Under the pieces are notes generated by a model. The model did not search any database and had not been told where the DNA came from. It saw only the letters and a program-made list of their open reading frames with translations. Below are positions 52,391 through 61,378 of a DNA stretch of 64,000 nt, piece by piece. The DNA is from Natrarchaeobaculum sulfurireducens (GTDB lineage Archaea; Halobacteriota; Halobacteria; Halobacteriales; Natrialbaceae). How positions within the stretch are numbered: the first letter of the stretch is position 1; each line of letters begins with the position of its first letter. Position numbers and translations under genes: made by a program. The stretch is from contig NZ_CP024046.1 in NCBI RefSeq assembly GCF_003430825.1, forward strand, positions 102,473-166,472. The letters are read 5' to 3'.

Positions 52391-53083
52391 TTAGCATGGT
52401 CTGGCAGCAAGTTCGAGATCGAACTCGAGTGACGCTCCCTGAGCGGTGTTGATGTTTTCTTGACCCGTCGGGAACGCCCACTCGAAGGTGAACGCGACAT
52501 CGTCGTCGATACACTCTCCGAGAATGGCGCCCTCTTCGAGAACAGCAACGACGTCTCCGAACGTCCCCTTGGCAAGCAGCGGCTCGCCGATATCACGAAC
52601 GCCGTTCTGTCCACCAAGCGAATCGACCCCCAGGATCCCCTCGTCCTGCCAGAATTTGGCGTGAAGAAACTCCTCGAGACCGGGTTCATTTGCCCCCCTC
52701 GTCACCTCGAGTGAAACCTCTAGTTGAACCGGTTCTTCGAACCCGTTTTGTACGTTCATCACGACGAGGCCGGAGTCACCGGGGAGAACGTTTCCGAACG
52801 AGAACGAAGGTCCGTCCGTGTCGAACGTAGCCGTCCCACCGGTCGGATCGATGATTTCCGCGCCGTTGTAGACTTCTTGCCACTCGAGGGTGAGTGCGGC
52901 TTCGTCCTCACCGGTGCTTTCGGCAAGGGTAGTATCCGGTGTCAGTCGGGGTTCGATCGTGGCTGACTTGGTTAGCGTTTGACGTGGTTCTGTAAAGAAA
53001 CTCATGCCACCAACGATCAGGGTGCTTGCTCCAGCGGTAGCGGCCACGAGCAGCTTTCGTCGAGAGAGGTCGTCGGTGTCCAT
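52391..53083 (-). CDS. Tat-type secreted protein, TasA/camelysin-like
   Basis: About 230 residues from ATG 53083 (MDTDDLSRRKLLVAATAGAS); the upstream in-frame part to 53527 is antisense to another gene and is rejected. After the Tat signal come short beta-type repeats with NVLPGDSGLVVMNVQNG and the closing WAFPTGQENINTAQGASLEF, similar in layout to the SipW-dependent proteins nearby. The C-terminal Cys (RPC) is notable. Secreted or surface-bound; function unknown. Confidence 0.65.
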   Translation of the reverse strand: MDTDDLSRRKLLVAATAGASTLIVGGMSFFTEPRQTLTKSATIEPRLTPDTTLAESTGEDEAALTLEWQEVYNGAEIIDPTGGTATFDTDGPSFSFGNVLPGDSGLVVMNVQNGFEEPVQLEVSLEVTRGANEPGLEEFLHAKFWQDEGILGVDSLGGQNGVRDIGEPLLAKGTFGDVVAVLEEGAILGECIDDDVAFTFEWAFPTGQENINTAQGASLEFDLELAARPC

Positions 53084-53172
53084 AGTCGATGTACGTGTCG
53101 AGGAAACCCACCGACGGAATCGAACCGCCGAACACCAGTGTGGGTCAGTAGGTGGTGGAAATGGTAGTTGGA

Positions 53173-54672
53173 TTAGAATCCAGCTGGACCCTCTGGCAGC
53201 TCGTTGTGTCGACACTGTTCGGTGTAGAACCCAAGGTCGAAACTGATCGATTGACCCTGAAGCTCGTTGATGTCGTCGACGTGTTCCGGCGAGGTGGTCG
53301 GGAGACACCATTCGAACGCGACACAGAACGTCTCCTCTTCGGGGAAGCAAAGCGGTGGCCTGTCCGCGGAACAGTACTCGAATTCGATGTGGCTGATTCC
53401 CCGAGGGTTGTTGCCTACTGGGTTTATAGACGGTGTCCGAACACCGTCCTGATCTCTCGTACAGCCACCAAACGTCACGAGGTCGTCTTCTTCTTCGTCG
53501 GGACCAGCTTTGATTCGCTTCGAACACATCCCGGCGACGTCAGAAGACACCACGCCCTCGTACTCGTCGAGGATCGCCCAGTCGTACTGGACGATCTCTT
53601 CGAGGTCTGCGTCTGTCCGGTTCTTCGCCAGCACTTCGTTGTCGTCTTCGTCTTTAAACAGGATGTTCGAGAATTGAACGACGAGTTGCGTGTCGTCTTC
53701 TCCAGGTGCTGCGAACAGGGCGATGATCTTCAGTTCGTCGCCTTCCTCGTAGCCGAGGATCTCCCCGTTTTCCATCTGCGCCTCGTCTTCGTCTTCGAAT
53801 TCGATCTTATCCAGGTCTTCACAGACGACTTCGGACTCGGCCTCGAGCGCGTCGCCCCCGCCGACACCGGCGCCGTCGTAGACGTTGGGATCGAGGAGCC
53901 GACCGTCCGGGGTGATTCGATCCTGGACGAAGGTGTACAGATCGGTCGTCTCGAGGAGGGTCCGATCACCATCTTCCTCGTCGAACTCGTTGGTACATTC
54001 GAGATCGTACCAGGCCTTGACGTCGATCGCCTTCGCCAAGTCGTCGTCGAACTCATTGACCTGTCCGATCCACCAAATGTAGCCAGGGTTGTCACAGAGG
54101 TGGAGGCTGAACGTGACCTCCCCGCAGTCGCCGGGTTTGACGTCCTCGAGCTCGATAAGACTGTCCTGAGTCCGAACGCCGTTGTCGTAATCGTCGGGCT
54201 CCTCGAAGTTTTCGAGGGTCTCACAGGTGATGTACTCCTGGACGTTCGCACCGTCTATCACGTCGTCTTTCTCGAAACCGGCGACTCCGTCGTTGCGCTC
54301 GTCGTCATTATCGAAGGTACCGATATAGGTTGCAATCTCACTGTCGTCGGCGAACGTTCCGTCGTCGAACTCGCTCAGATCAACCGACTGCATCCCGTCC
54401 GTGTTGTCGTCTGGGTGAGCGTTGACGAACGGGTATCCGGCCGTTCCGTAGGGTTCGAAGTCGATTTCGGGTTTGTTGGCTTCCGGGCCGAAATACAGCT
54501 GTTGCCAGTCGATTCGGAGATCCAGTTCCCCCGCTGTCAGAGTGTTCCCTTCGAACGCCTCACGGTCGCTAAAGAAGGCACTCGTTCCCAACCCGGCCCC
54601 CGCCGACGCAGCGCCGATGGCACCGATTCCGGCGAGGGCCTTCCGCCGCGTTAATTTGATTTTTTTCGTCAT
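53173..54672 (-). CDS. SipW-type secreted protein (TasA-like), large
   Basis: 499 residues. The signal (TRRKALAGIGAIGAASAGAG, then LGTSAFFSDREAFEGNT) is the SipW-dependent class. Beta-domain repeats follow (ELDLRIDWQQLYFG; VKPGDCGEVTFSLHLCDNPGY) with many Cys and a very acidic composition. The end, HIEFEYCSADRPPLCFPEE, resembles the proteins at 50910 and 52391. Haloarchaeal TasA-like proteins are thought to form filaments or coat material; that is family knowledge, not shown here. A 500-aa open frame on the opposite strand is a shadow. Confidence 0.75.
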   Translation of the reverse strand: MTKKIKLTRRKALAGIGAIGAASAGAGLGTSAFFSDREAFEGNTLTAGELDLRIDWQQLYFGPEANKPEIDFEPYGTAGYPFVNAHPDDNTDGMQSVDLSEFDDGTFADDSEIATYIGTFDNDDERNDGVAGFEKDDVIDGANVQEYITCETLENFEEPDDYDNGVRTQDSLIELEDVKPGDCGEVTFSLHLCDNPGYIWWIGQVNEFDDDLAKAIDVKAWYDLECTNEFDEEDGDRTLLETTDLYTFVQDRITPDGRLLDPNVYDGAGVGGGDALEAESEVVCEDLDKIEFEDEDEAQMENGEILGYEEGDELKIIALFAAPGEDDTQLVVQFSNILFKDEDDNEVLAKNRTDADLEEIVQYDWAILDEYEGVVSSDVAGMCSKRIKAGPDEEEDDLVTFGGCTRDQDGVRTPSINPVGNNPRGISHIEFEYCSADRPPLCFPEEETFCVAFEWCLPTTSPEHVDDINELQGQSISFDLGFYTEQCRHNELPEGPAGF

Positions 54673-54702
54673 TGGTGAGTGTGGAGATGTAGCGGCTGAG
54701 GA

Positions 54703-55464
54703 CTATTCGACGTCAGAGCCTCCCAACGCGTCGGCCGCGTTATTGGCGACACCGTCTCCGTCGTTGTGGCGCTGCTGTTCGGCGTAGAACGCCAGGTCCC
54801 AGTCAAGGACGGCACCCTGAAGTTCGTTTCCGACGCCTGTCGGAATGGACAGCTCGATGCAGAGTTTCTTTTTCGCTTCGCCACCCTCCTCCAAGTCGAA
54901 CGCTCCGAGTGGTTCACCATCTTCGAGTTCCTCGAGAAGCTCCTCGAAGGACTCGTACTCTGCGATCGTCTCGCCGTCGAGCGTGACGTCTTCGACTTCC
55001 GTCGCTTCGCCGATGGTAGTGAGGTCGTCGTTGCTTTCGACGTCCCAGAGATCGTCGGCGTCGACGTTTTCGGCTTCGTAGCCATTCTTGTCGTTGCTGT
55101 CAGCAGCGAGAGCCACGTAGCCGGGATTCTCTTCGACGGTGATGTCCCAGCAGAACTCGTACTCGTCTCCGGGTTTGGCGTCCTCGATTTTGATCGCATT
55201 AGCGACTACGTACCCAGGTTCTGCTCCGCCTCGATCGAGCCATGCCGTCTCGTCCGGGCCGATTTCGTCCTGGTCGATGTCGGTGATTTTCTGCTCAACC
55301 GTCAGGCCGAATTCGCCAGCCGTAATAGAATTGTCTTCGAACGTTTCCTGGTCGCTGAAGAACGCGCTCGTTCCAACGCCTGCGGCCGCGGAGGCAACAC
55401 CGATCGCTGCGATACCGCCAAGTGCTCGTCGTCGAGTCAGTCGGAATTGGTTTTCGTCCGTCAT
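54703..55464 (-). CDS. SipW-type secreted protein (TasA-like), small
   Basis: 253 residues with the signal TRRRALGGIAAIGVASAAAG ending AFFSDQETFEDNSITAG, closely paralogous to the start of the 499-aa neighbour 30 bp away. The domain has DAKPGDEYEFCWDITVEENPGYVALAADS and ends LDWDLAFYAEQQRHNDGD. It shares the PGD..F motif of TasA/camelysin family members. Probably secreted with the others and trimmed by the adjacent SipW-like peptidase. Confidence 0.75.
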   Translation of the reverse strand: MTDENQFRLTRRRALGGIAAIGVASAAAGVGTSAFFSDQETFEDNSITAGEFGLTVEQKITDIDQDEIGPDETAWLDRGGAEPGYVVANAIKIEDAKPGDEYEFCWDITVEENPGYVALAADSNDKNGYEAENVDADDLWDVESNDDLTTIGEATEVEDVTLDGETIAEYESFEELLEELEDGEPLGAFDLEEGGEAKKKLCIELSIPTGVGNELQGAVLDWDLAFYAEQQRHNDGDGVANNAADALGGSDVE

Positions 55465-55859
55465 AGTTGGTAATCCCCCAACGCCGTTCCGGCGATTGGG
55501 TTACTCACACCGATGGCGAACCCTGGGGTAGTTATGATCTGAGACGTCACATTCGAACGATTCGATAGCTACTCGACTGACTCGTTGAATCGCCCCTTCA
55601 CTCCGGCTGAACATGCGATTAGCGACCCGTACGTTCGGCCATCCCATGCGTCAATCCGACGTTCGCGGTGGTCAACTGCCGTTTGCTACTGGTCAGATAA
55701 AGCGCATAATATCCTGACGCACATTCTACGGAATTTGCATCCGATTCAACGACGAGTAGTACTCCAGTAGGTCGCGTGTACATTTACCACCCAATCTGAT
55801 ACTCGAGCCATGGGGATTGACGCGGGTTCGTTCCCGCGACAGTCCACACACGGGGAACA
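55465..55859. other. intergenic region between divergent genes
   Basis: About 395 bp between the secreted-protein operon (minus) and a wHTH gene (plus). It should contain both promoters. No gene, repeat or hairpin beyond short palindromes is seen. Confidence 0.4.
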
Positions 55860-56390
55860 ATGTTCAGGGCGAATACCATTCCGGAAGAAGACATCTACGA
55901 AATACTCGCTAACCGTCGTCGTCGAGAGACGCTGCGACAATTAATGACCTCGACGAGCCAGAATCCTATGACGCTTCACGATCTTTCCCAGGAGGTTGCC
56001 GCCCGTGAAACCGGCCAAGCGCCGCCACCGAAAGCCATCCGAGAGAGCGTCTACAACTCACTGCACCAGACACACCTTCCGAAACTGGACGAACTGGGCA
56101 TCGTTCACTACGACCGCGACGCTCGAACTGTCCAAGTGCGCAAGCGCGCACGAGACATTGACCGCTATATGGAAGTCGTCACTGGGTACGGCGTCACCTG
56201 GAGCGAGCTCTATCGAACCATCGGTGTAGGCTCCCTAACGATTTTGTTAGCAGCAATGCTCGAGGTGCCGTTCATCTCTGCCGTCGATCCGTTGCTGTGG
56301 GTGGTTATCTTTCTCAGTATATTCTCGATCACGATCGCCAGCCAACTGTGGTCAAACCGGTGGCTCATTCTGCGTGCACTGGTTGGGTGA
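55860..56390 (+). CDS. haloarchaeal wHTH protein with two C-terminal membrane helices
   Basis: 176 residues. A winged helix (EDIYEILANRRRRETLRQLM through LHDLSQEVAARETG) with KAIRESVYNSLHQTHLPKLD as recognition region, then VHYDRDARTVQVRKRA, and two membrane helices (IGVGSLTILLAAMLEVPFI; VVIFLSIFSITIASQLW). This layout is shared with the genes at 57609 and 58207 and defines a haloarchaeal family often near mobile or surface genes. They may sense membrane state and regulate transcription. Confidence 0.75.
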   Translation: MFRANTIPEEDIYEILANRRRRETLRQLMTSTSQNPMTLHDLSQEVAARETGQAPPPKAIRESVYNSLHQTHLPKLDELGIVHYDRDARTVQVRKRARDIDRYMEVVTGYGVTWSELYRTIGVGSLTILLAAMLEVPFISAVDPLLWVVIFLSIFSITIASQLWSNRWLILRALVG

Positions 56391-56429
56391 CATCCCCCCC
56401 ACCTCTTCAGCGGTTTCTGGTACAATCTG

Positions 56430-57095
56430 AATGACTGAGCAGATTTGTTTACCCAACCAGAGGGTAATGAGTCGATCGCCTCAGCGTCGATCGGTGTCTC
56501 GACGATCCGGGTAAGGCAGGTTGTACAACTCATCGCGAGGACGTCCAGGCTGTGACAGCAAGACTCGACGATCTGGTGTTCAAGAGAGACCTCACCGCCA
56601 CAACTCGGGCAGGTCTCGAGAAAGAGCCGCAACGTGGCGAGGAGCTCCATTTGCCCGATTATTGATCAGTGCCTCCAGATTGGATCGATCCGGTTGAGGA
56701 CGAGGGCTCCAGCGATGTCGGCCCGACAGGCCGCCCTCGATTCCCATCTGGCAACGATGGTTCCATCGTGGATCGCATTGACATCCTCTCCGCCCTGAAG
56801 AGGCGAGGCTTTCGCCTTGGTTCCCCGTAAATGACGTCACCTGTTCAGCCACCTCGAGATCCTCCGGGTCGATCGCCAACAGAGTGGCGACTCCCAGCTC
56901 GATCGCTGCATCGCTTGTGGTTCGGTCGGCGATCGCTTCGAACCACGCGTCAGTAAACACTGATGTGAGGACGAGATCGTCGGTCTCCGCGTCTATTTCG
57001 ATAAGGCCGAGTTCACGCAACTCTGACTCTGGGTGGAGTGTCGACTCGGTGTGAGTCTCGGCTTTATCAAATGTTTTGAGCACCCATACGGGCAA
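56430..57095 (-). pseudogene. zinc-ribbon-containing gene broken by an IS end and a stop
   Basis: The first part (57095 to about 56830) reads LGVATLLAIDPEDLEVAEQVTSFTGN. An IS-end motif then follows at 56777-56800 and the frame changes. The next frame continues DGTIVARWESRAACRADIAG to IDPIWRH, meets a TGA, and continues in frame with MELLATLRLFLETC and the zinc-ribbon part CPSCGGEVSLEHQIVESCCH through CTTCLTRIVETP. All three parts look like one haloarchaeal protein. It is a pseudogene with at least one insertion and one stop. Confidence 0.6.
56777..56800 (-). repeat. IS200/IS605-type end motif, relic 3
   Basis: Inverted copy of the motif at 20392 and 23641 (reverse complement CTTCAGGGCGGAGAGGATGT). 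It lies inside the broken gene above and marks the insertion that disrupted it. Confidence 0.5.
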
Positions 57096-57106
57096 ATATC
57101 GTTTAG

Positions 57107-57451
57107 TCAGCCAGGGAGTGCCTGGGATGAGATACCCATGAAATAAATAATGACGAGCGAGCCGACGAAGACGACTGGACCGACCACGCTACTCCGAACC
57201 GACGTTCCGTCGACGATCAAACCGAGGACCACTGCCAGGACGACCCCCAGGACGACGTTGACGGCTGTACATGGAAGACACCGGTTCTCACCGGTGTACT
57301 TCGAATTTTTCAGACGATTGGTACCAAATGAATGCTGGTGTCGGTTATCCACACAGTTAAGACGGTAAGAGACTGGGTAGTTCCACTGTGCTTGCCAGAT
57401 TCCAAACACCGTATTCGATGTGAAAACTCGGTATGAAGTCCACTCAGACAT
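57107..57451 (-). CDS. small membrane protein with GENRCxPCT motif
   Basis: 114 residues as drawn. The C-terminal ~65 residues are the recognisable part: KYTGENRCLPCTAVNVVLGVVLAVV and a second helix VVGPVVFVGSLVIIYFMG. The CxxC before the first helix may bind metal or form a disulfide. The N-terminal 45 residues look unlike a protein of this kind, so the true start may be further in. It is a conserved-looking haloarchaeal two-helix protein of unknown function. Confidence 0.55.
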   Translation of the reverse strand: MSEWTSYRVFTSNTVFGIWQAQWNYPVSYRLNCVDNRHQHSFGTNRLKNSKYTGENRCLPCTAVNVVLGVVLAVVLGLIVDGTSVRSSVVGPVVFVGSLVIIYFMGISSQALPG

Positions 57452-57608
57452 AGATAACGCCTGTTTGACCGATTTTTTCGCTAAGCAGCGTTTTCGTCTG
57501 GCTCTATTGGCTACATCGATCGATCTATTTCCAGGTTACATCTCTGGAACGTGTGTATTCTTATACGAAACTGGAGGGATGTCCCTGTAGGCGGGGCGTG
57601 GACAACCG

Positions 57609-58154
57609 ATGCAACTCGAGCGGACAAACGACAAGCAAGACACCGAGCAGAGTGGTGAGCAGTCGACGACATCGACGGACGATCGGTTCACGATCCTGTC
57701 AAACTCGCGTCGTCGGCACGCCATCAAGTATCTAGCGAGTTCAGACGAACCGGCAGTACGACTGCGAGATATGGCCGAACAGATCGCTGCGTGGGAAAAC
57801 GACCTCTCGGTGTACGAAGTGAACTACAAGCAGCGAAAACGCGTGTACACGTCGTTGTATCAGACACACCTCCCGAGGATGAACCGGGTAGACATCGTCG
57901 AGTACGACCAGAGCTCCGGGATGATTTGGCCAACCGACGGTGTGACCGAGCTCTACCCGTATTTAGAACCGACGTCGCCGCCAGTATTTGATTGGCACCA
58001 GGTTGGAATCGTGGTGTCTGGACTCTGTTTTTTCCTCGTGACTGTGGCATTTCTTGAACTGATACCCGACGGAGGATGGGACGGATACGGCATTGCATTT
58101 CTGATTTCGATGCTATTCCTGACGGTTACGGCCGGACAGTATCTCGATAGTTGA
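57609..58154 (+). CDS. haloarchaeal wHTH protein with two membrane helices (second copy)
   Basis: 181 residues. After a polar N-terminus, wHTH FTILSNSRRRHAIKYLASS with VRLRDMAEQIAAWENDLSVY and the recognition stretch KRVYTSLYQTHLPRM, then IVEYDQSSGMIWPTDG, then two helices (VGIVVSGLCFFLVTVAFLELI; GIAFLISMLFLTVTAG). Paralogous to 55860 and 58207. Converges on the third copy. Confidence 0.78.
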   Translation: MQLERTNDKQDTEQSGEQSTTSTDDRFTILSNSRRRHAIKYLASSDEPAVRLRDMAEQIAAWENDLSVYEVNYKQRKRVYTSLYQTHLPRMNRVDIVEYDQSSGMIWPTDGVTELYPYLEPTSPPVFDWHQVGIVVSGLCFFLVTVAFLELIPDGGWDGYGIAFLISMLFLTVTAGQYLDS

Positions 58155-58206
58155 TGTCTTCCGACGTGGACGACAAGGTTTTGTACCTGCTCATCCACAA
58201 TCCCTG

Positions 58207-58824
58207 TCAGTCAGTGACCACGTTATCAGCATCAAGAGTGACTTCCGGTGGTAGGTGGTTTGCCCCCAGTCGGTTTTGGCGATTCTGGTAGAGATTTACT
58301 GCACCGATACCCACGAACGTGGCCGACAACAACATCGCCCATGCGTATCCGGAGAGTAACGCGAACGGCACCAACCCAACCCAACCGAGCAACACACTTG
58401 TTGCGAACACCAATGCAGTACCAGTATAGAAGACACTCCACGGAATGTCATCTTCTGAAACAACGTCCAAGTAGACCTGGAGAGTATCGATATTCTCAGT
58501 CGGGCCGATTACCTTCTGTCTCGTATCGTATTCGACGAGTCCCACTGTACTGAGCTTGGGCAGGTGTGCCTGATGAAGCGCCGTATAGACGCGTTTTCGC
58601 TGTGTCGACGTTACTTTGTCTCGAGATATGCCGTTTTCCCACGCAGCAACCTGCTCAGATAGGGCTCGTAGACTGATTTTTTCGTCGGTTGTCATTAGAT
58701 AATGGATGACAAACCTTCGTCGTCTATTGCTCAAAATTCGGTAAGCAGTCTCTCGGTCGATACCCTGATGTGATAGTTTCAGAGGACTACTCCCATCAGA
58801 GGGTTGGTGTCTCGTCACGCTCAT
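58207..58824 (-). CDS. haloarchaeal wHTH protein with two membrane helices (third copy)
   Basis: 205 residues. AYRILSNRRRRFVIHYLMTT, ISLRALSEQVAAWENGIS, KRVYTALHQAHLPKLSTVGLVEYD, then FYTGTALVFATSVLLGWVGL and LSGYAWAMLLSATFVGIGAV. Closest to the 57609 gene (VAAWENG.S; KRVYT.L.Q.HLPK). A polar C-terminal tail follows the last helix, making it longer than the other two copies. Confidence 0.78.
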   Translation of the reverse strand: MSVTRHQPSDGSSPLKLSHQGIDRETAYRILSNRRRRFVIHYLMTTDEKISLRALSEQVAAWENGISRDKVTSTQRKRVYTALHQAHLPKLSTVGLVEYDTRQKVIGPTENIDTLQVYLDVVSEDDIPWSVFYTGTALVFATSVLLGWVGLVPFALLSGYAWAMLLSATFVGIGAVNLYQNRQNRLGANHLPPEVTLDADNVVTD

Positions 58825-59353
58825 CGTTCCAGCACCACGGTTAGGGTTGGAGCCATTGCTTTATTCCCGACTGTCCTCCACGACGTGAGACGTCTGCAGC
58901 CAGATACCGCGTCAGCAATCATATGTTGATTGTTCACATGAGCATTGGATAAGTTAGGGATTTTGAGTATCGAATTATAGTAACCAATATGTCACTATAC
59001 AGTGTGGGAGCTTGCTCTACGAATGCTTCAAATAGTTGCTGATCGTTGTCAATTATGTAACCGAAACCGATGCATCGTCCAACCCGGCGACATACAAAGG
59101 GCAATAGGTCTTGCAAACAAATGCCAAACGAGGCAAATCCGTGAGCAAGCAGCACGTATCCGAACACTACGGAGACGACACCAAGCAGCTGTTACAGAAA
59201 GCACTGACAGGTCGGTTTGACTGCATCGACGAAAAGAACGTAAACCAACAATAGTTAACAGATTCGCATATAGAACCTTAGTTAACCATTTAGCGTTTCA
59301 TTAGTCATCTTGCAGACAATAGTCTTTTGACGGTACAACCGAACGCTCTGATA
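58825..59353. other. gene-poor region before sufB
   Basis: About 530 bp. A possible 37-aa frame from GTG 59141 (VSKQHVSEHYGDDTKQLLQ, stop 59254) is intact but has no other support. The last 100 bp before sufB are AT-rich (TAGTTAACAGATTCGCATAT) and should hold its promoter. Confidence 0.3.
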
Positions 59354-60784
59354 ATGAGCTCTGAACAAGAACACCTCAAAACGACGAACACCGAAGACCG
59401 GTTTGCGTTCAAAAACGAACACAAAGCTGCGCTTACCGCCGAAAAGGGCCTCGATGAAGAAACCATCAGGCTCATGTCCGAAGACAAAGACGAGCCCGAG
59501 TGGATGCTCGAGCGGCGTCTGCGTGCGCTGAAGGTTTTTCAGGAGATGCCGATGCCGACCGGCTGGCCGGGACAGCCGGACCTCTCGGAAGTCGACGTCA
59601 ACAAGATCGTCCCCTACATCCGCCCGGACGTCGAGATGCGCGAGGGGACCGACGACTGGGAGAACCTCCCCGATGAGATCAAAGACACTTTCGACAAACT
59701 CGGCATCCCGGAAGCCGAGAAAGAGGCGCTCTCGGGCGTCGGCGCGCAGTACGAGTCCGAGGTCGTCTACCAGAACATGAAGTCCCAGTGGGAGGAGAAG
59801 GGGGTCATCTTCATGAACATGGACCGCGCGGTCCAGGAACACCCCGAAATCGTCAAAGAGTACTTCATGACGACGTGTGTGCCCCCGAGCGACAACAAGT
59901 TCGCGGCACTCCACGGGGCGATCTGGTCCGGCGGCTCGTTCGTCTACGTCCCCGAGGACGTCACCGTCGAGATGCCCGTCCAGGCGTACTTCCGCATGAA
60001 CACCGAGGGAATGGGCCAGTTCGAACACACCCTCATCGTCGCCGAACCAGGCAGCGAAGTCCACTACATCGAGGGCTGTTCGGCACCCAAGTACTCGGCG
60101 TTTAACCTCCACAGCGGGGGCGTCGAGGTCTTCGTCAAAGAAGACGCCCACGTCCAGTACTCGACGGTCCAGAACTGGTCGCGCAACACCTACAACCTGA
60201 ACACGAAACGCGCCATCGTCGAGGAAAACGGCACGATGGAGTGGATCTCGGGTTCGATGGGCTCGAAAGCTACCATGCTCTACCCGTGTTCGATCCTCAA
60301 GGGTCGCGGTGCAACCGACACCCACATCACCATCGCCTTCGCCGGCGAAGGCCAGGACATCGACACCGGCGCGAAAGTCTACCACAACGCTCCCGAGACC
60401 AAATCGACTATCGAGTCGAAGTCGATCTCGAAAGACGGCGGTCGCACCAACTACCGCGGTCTGGTCCACATCGCCGACGGTGCCGAAAATTCGAGCACAG
60501 CCGTCGAGTGTGACGCGCTGATGTTCGACAACGAGTCGACCTCCGACACCATGCCGTACATGGAGATCGAAGAGTCGAAAGTCGACGTCGCCCACGAAGC
60601 GACCGTCGGCAAGATCGGCGACGAGGACATCTTCTATCTGCAGAGTCGCGGCCTCGACGACGACGACGCCAAGAAGATGATCGTCGCCGGCTTCATCGAA
60701 CCGATCACCGAAGAACTGCCGATCGAGTACGCCGTCGAACTGAACCGCTTGATCGAACTCGAGATGGAAGGAAGCCTCGGATAA
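59354..60784 (+). CDS. sufB: Fe-S cluster assembly scaffold SufB
   Basis: 476 residues from ATG 59354 (MSSEQEHLKTTNTEDRF). Family-conserved segments include DEPEWMLERRLRALKVFQ, GVGAQYESEVVYQ, TTCVPPSDNKFAALHGA, VHYIEGCSAPKYS, NLNTKRAIVEENGTMEW, GAKVYHNAPETKSTIESKS and EATVGKIGDEDIFYLQSRG. SufB with SufC and SufD builds [Fe-S] clusters and hands them to apo-proteins. No sufC or sufD is adjacent, which is unusual since haloarchaea normally keep sufCBD together. It is much higher in GC than the genes around it, so it may have been moved here. Confidence 0.95.
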   Translation: MSSEQEHLKTTNTEDRFAFKNEHKAALTAEKGLDEETIRLMSEDKDEPEWMLERRLRALKVFQEMPMPTGWPGQPDLSEVDVNKIVPYIRPDVEMREGTDDWENLPDEIKDTFDKLGIPEAEKEALSGVGAQYESEVVYQNMKSQWEEKGVIFMNMDRAVQEHPEIVKEYFMTTCVPPSDNKFAALHGAIWSGGSFVYVPEDVTVEMPVQAYFRMNTEGMGQFEHTLIVAEPGSEVHYIEGCSAPKYSAFNLHSGGVEVFVKEDAHVQYSTVQNWSRNTYNLNTKRAIVEENGTMEWISGSMGSKATMLYPCSILKGRGATDTHITIAFAGEGQDIDTGAKVYHNAPETKSTIESKSISKDGGRTNYRGLVHIADGAENSSTAVECDALMFDNESTSDTMPYMEIEESKVDVAHEATVGKIGDEDIFYLQSRGLDDDDAKKMIVAGFIEPITEELPIEYAVELNRLIELEMEGSLG

Positions 60785-60882
60785 GCGTAACTGATGACTG
60801 GGTTTGAAACGAACGGTGCTCGCAGAGACGACGACAGGGTAGCCAGGACCAGTCACGCTTCACCAGTCAGGTGGGAGGAACG

Positions 60883-61269
60883 ATGACTGCACTCGGACTG
60901 CGATGTTACGAGTGTGGCCACGAGTACGGCTACATCGGCTCACAGCCACACTCTGGTCAGTGTCCGGCGTGTGACTCATATCGTGTTTCCCCAGCGGGGA
61001 AGCTCATGGTTACAGATCTCAAGCAATGGCACAACGCCACCGGGTTATCGAAGCTCTGGGTATACACGATGGACGAGCAGGGGCGACAATTCACGTTCGA
61101 GATCGTGGCCAACGATGGGAGGGGAAAACTCGTCTCCGTTATCGTCGAAGGACTCGCTCTCGATCCAGCATGTGAGATTTCGCTCCAGCAATTTCCCGAC
61201 GTCGTCTCAGATGCGGTCGCTGCCTGTGGGATAACGGAACTCGAGACGAAGAAGATTTCACCCGCGTAG
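60883..61269 (+). CDS. small zinc-ribbon protein with C-terminal domain
   Basis: 128 residues from ATG 60883 (MTALGLRCYECGHEYG). CYECGHEYG and CPACDSYR form a zinc ribbon, then a C-terminal domain (KLWVYTMDEQGRQFTFEIVA to GITELETKKISPA) with no recognised family. It lies 98 bp after sufB and may follow it by chance. Function unknown. Confidence 0.6.
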   Translation: MTALGLRCYECGHEYGYIGSQPHSGQCPACDSYRVSPAGKLMVTDLKQWHNATGLSKLWVYTMDEQGRQFTFEIVANDGRGKLVSVIVEGLALDPACEISLQQFPDVVSDAVAACGITELETKKISPA

Positions 61270-61378
61270 CTGTACGACATCGGCCGAAAGGCGACGGAAC
61301 TGATCAAGCGAGGGAACGATCACGCCCGCCCGGAGTTCGACCGGTTCCGCGCGTTGTCCACACGGATTGCCGAATTAC

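Noticed and set aside
53152..54654. Open frame of 500 codons on the plus strand
   Set aside because: Antisense to the SipW-type secreted protein at 53173-54672, whose signal peptide and paralogue are convincing; repetitive Val/Asp/Glu composition is a mirror of acidic codons.
59141..59254. 37-aa frame before sufB
   Set aside because: Only a GTG start and no coupling or conservation evidence; noted under the intergenic entry but not called.
59282..60856. Open frame of 524 codons on the minus strand opposite sufB
   Set aside because: It is antisense to a clearly conserved SufB and arises from the GC-rich third positions of that gene; no family-like motifs.
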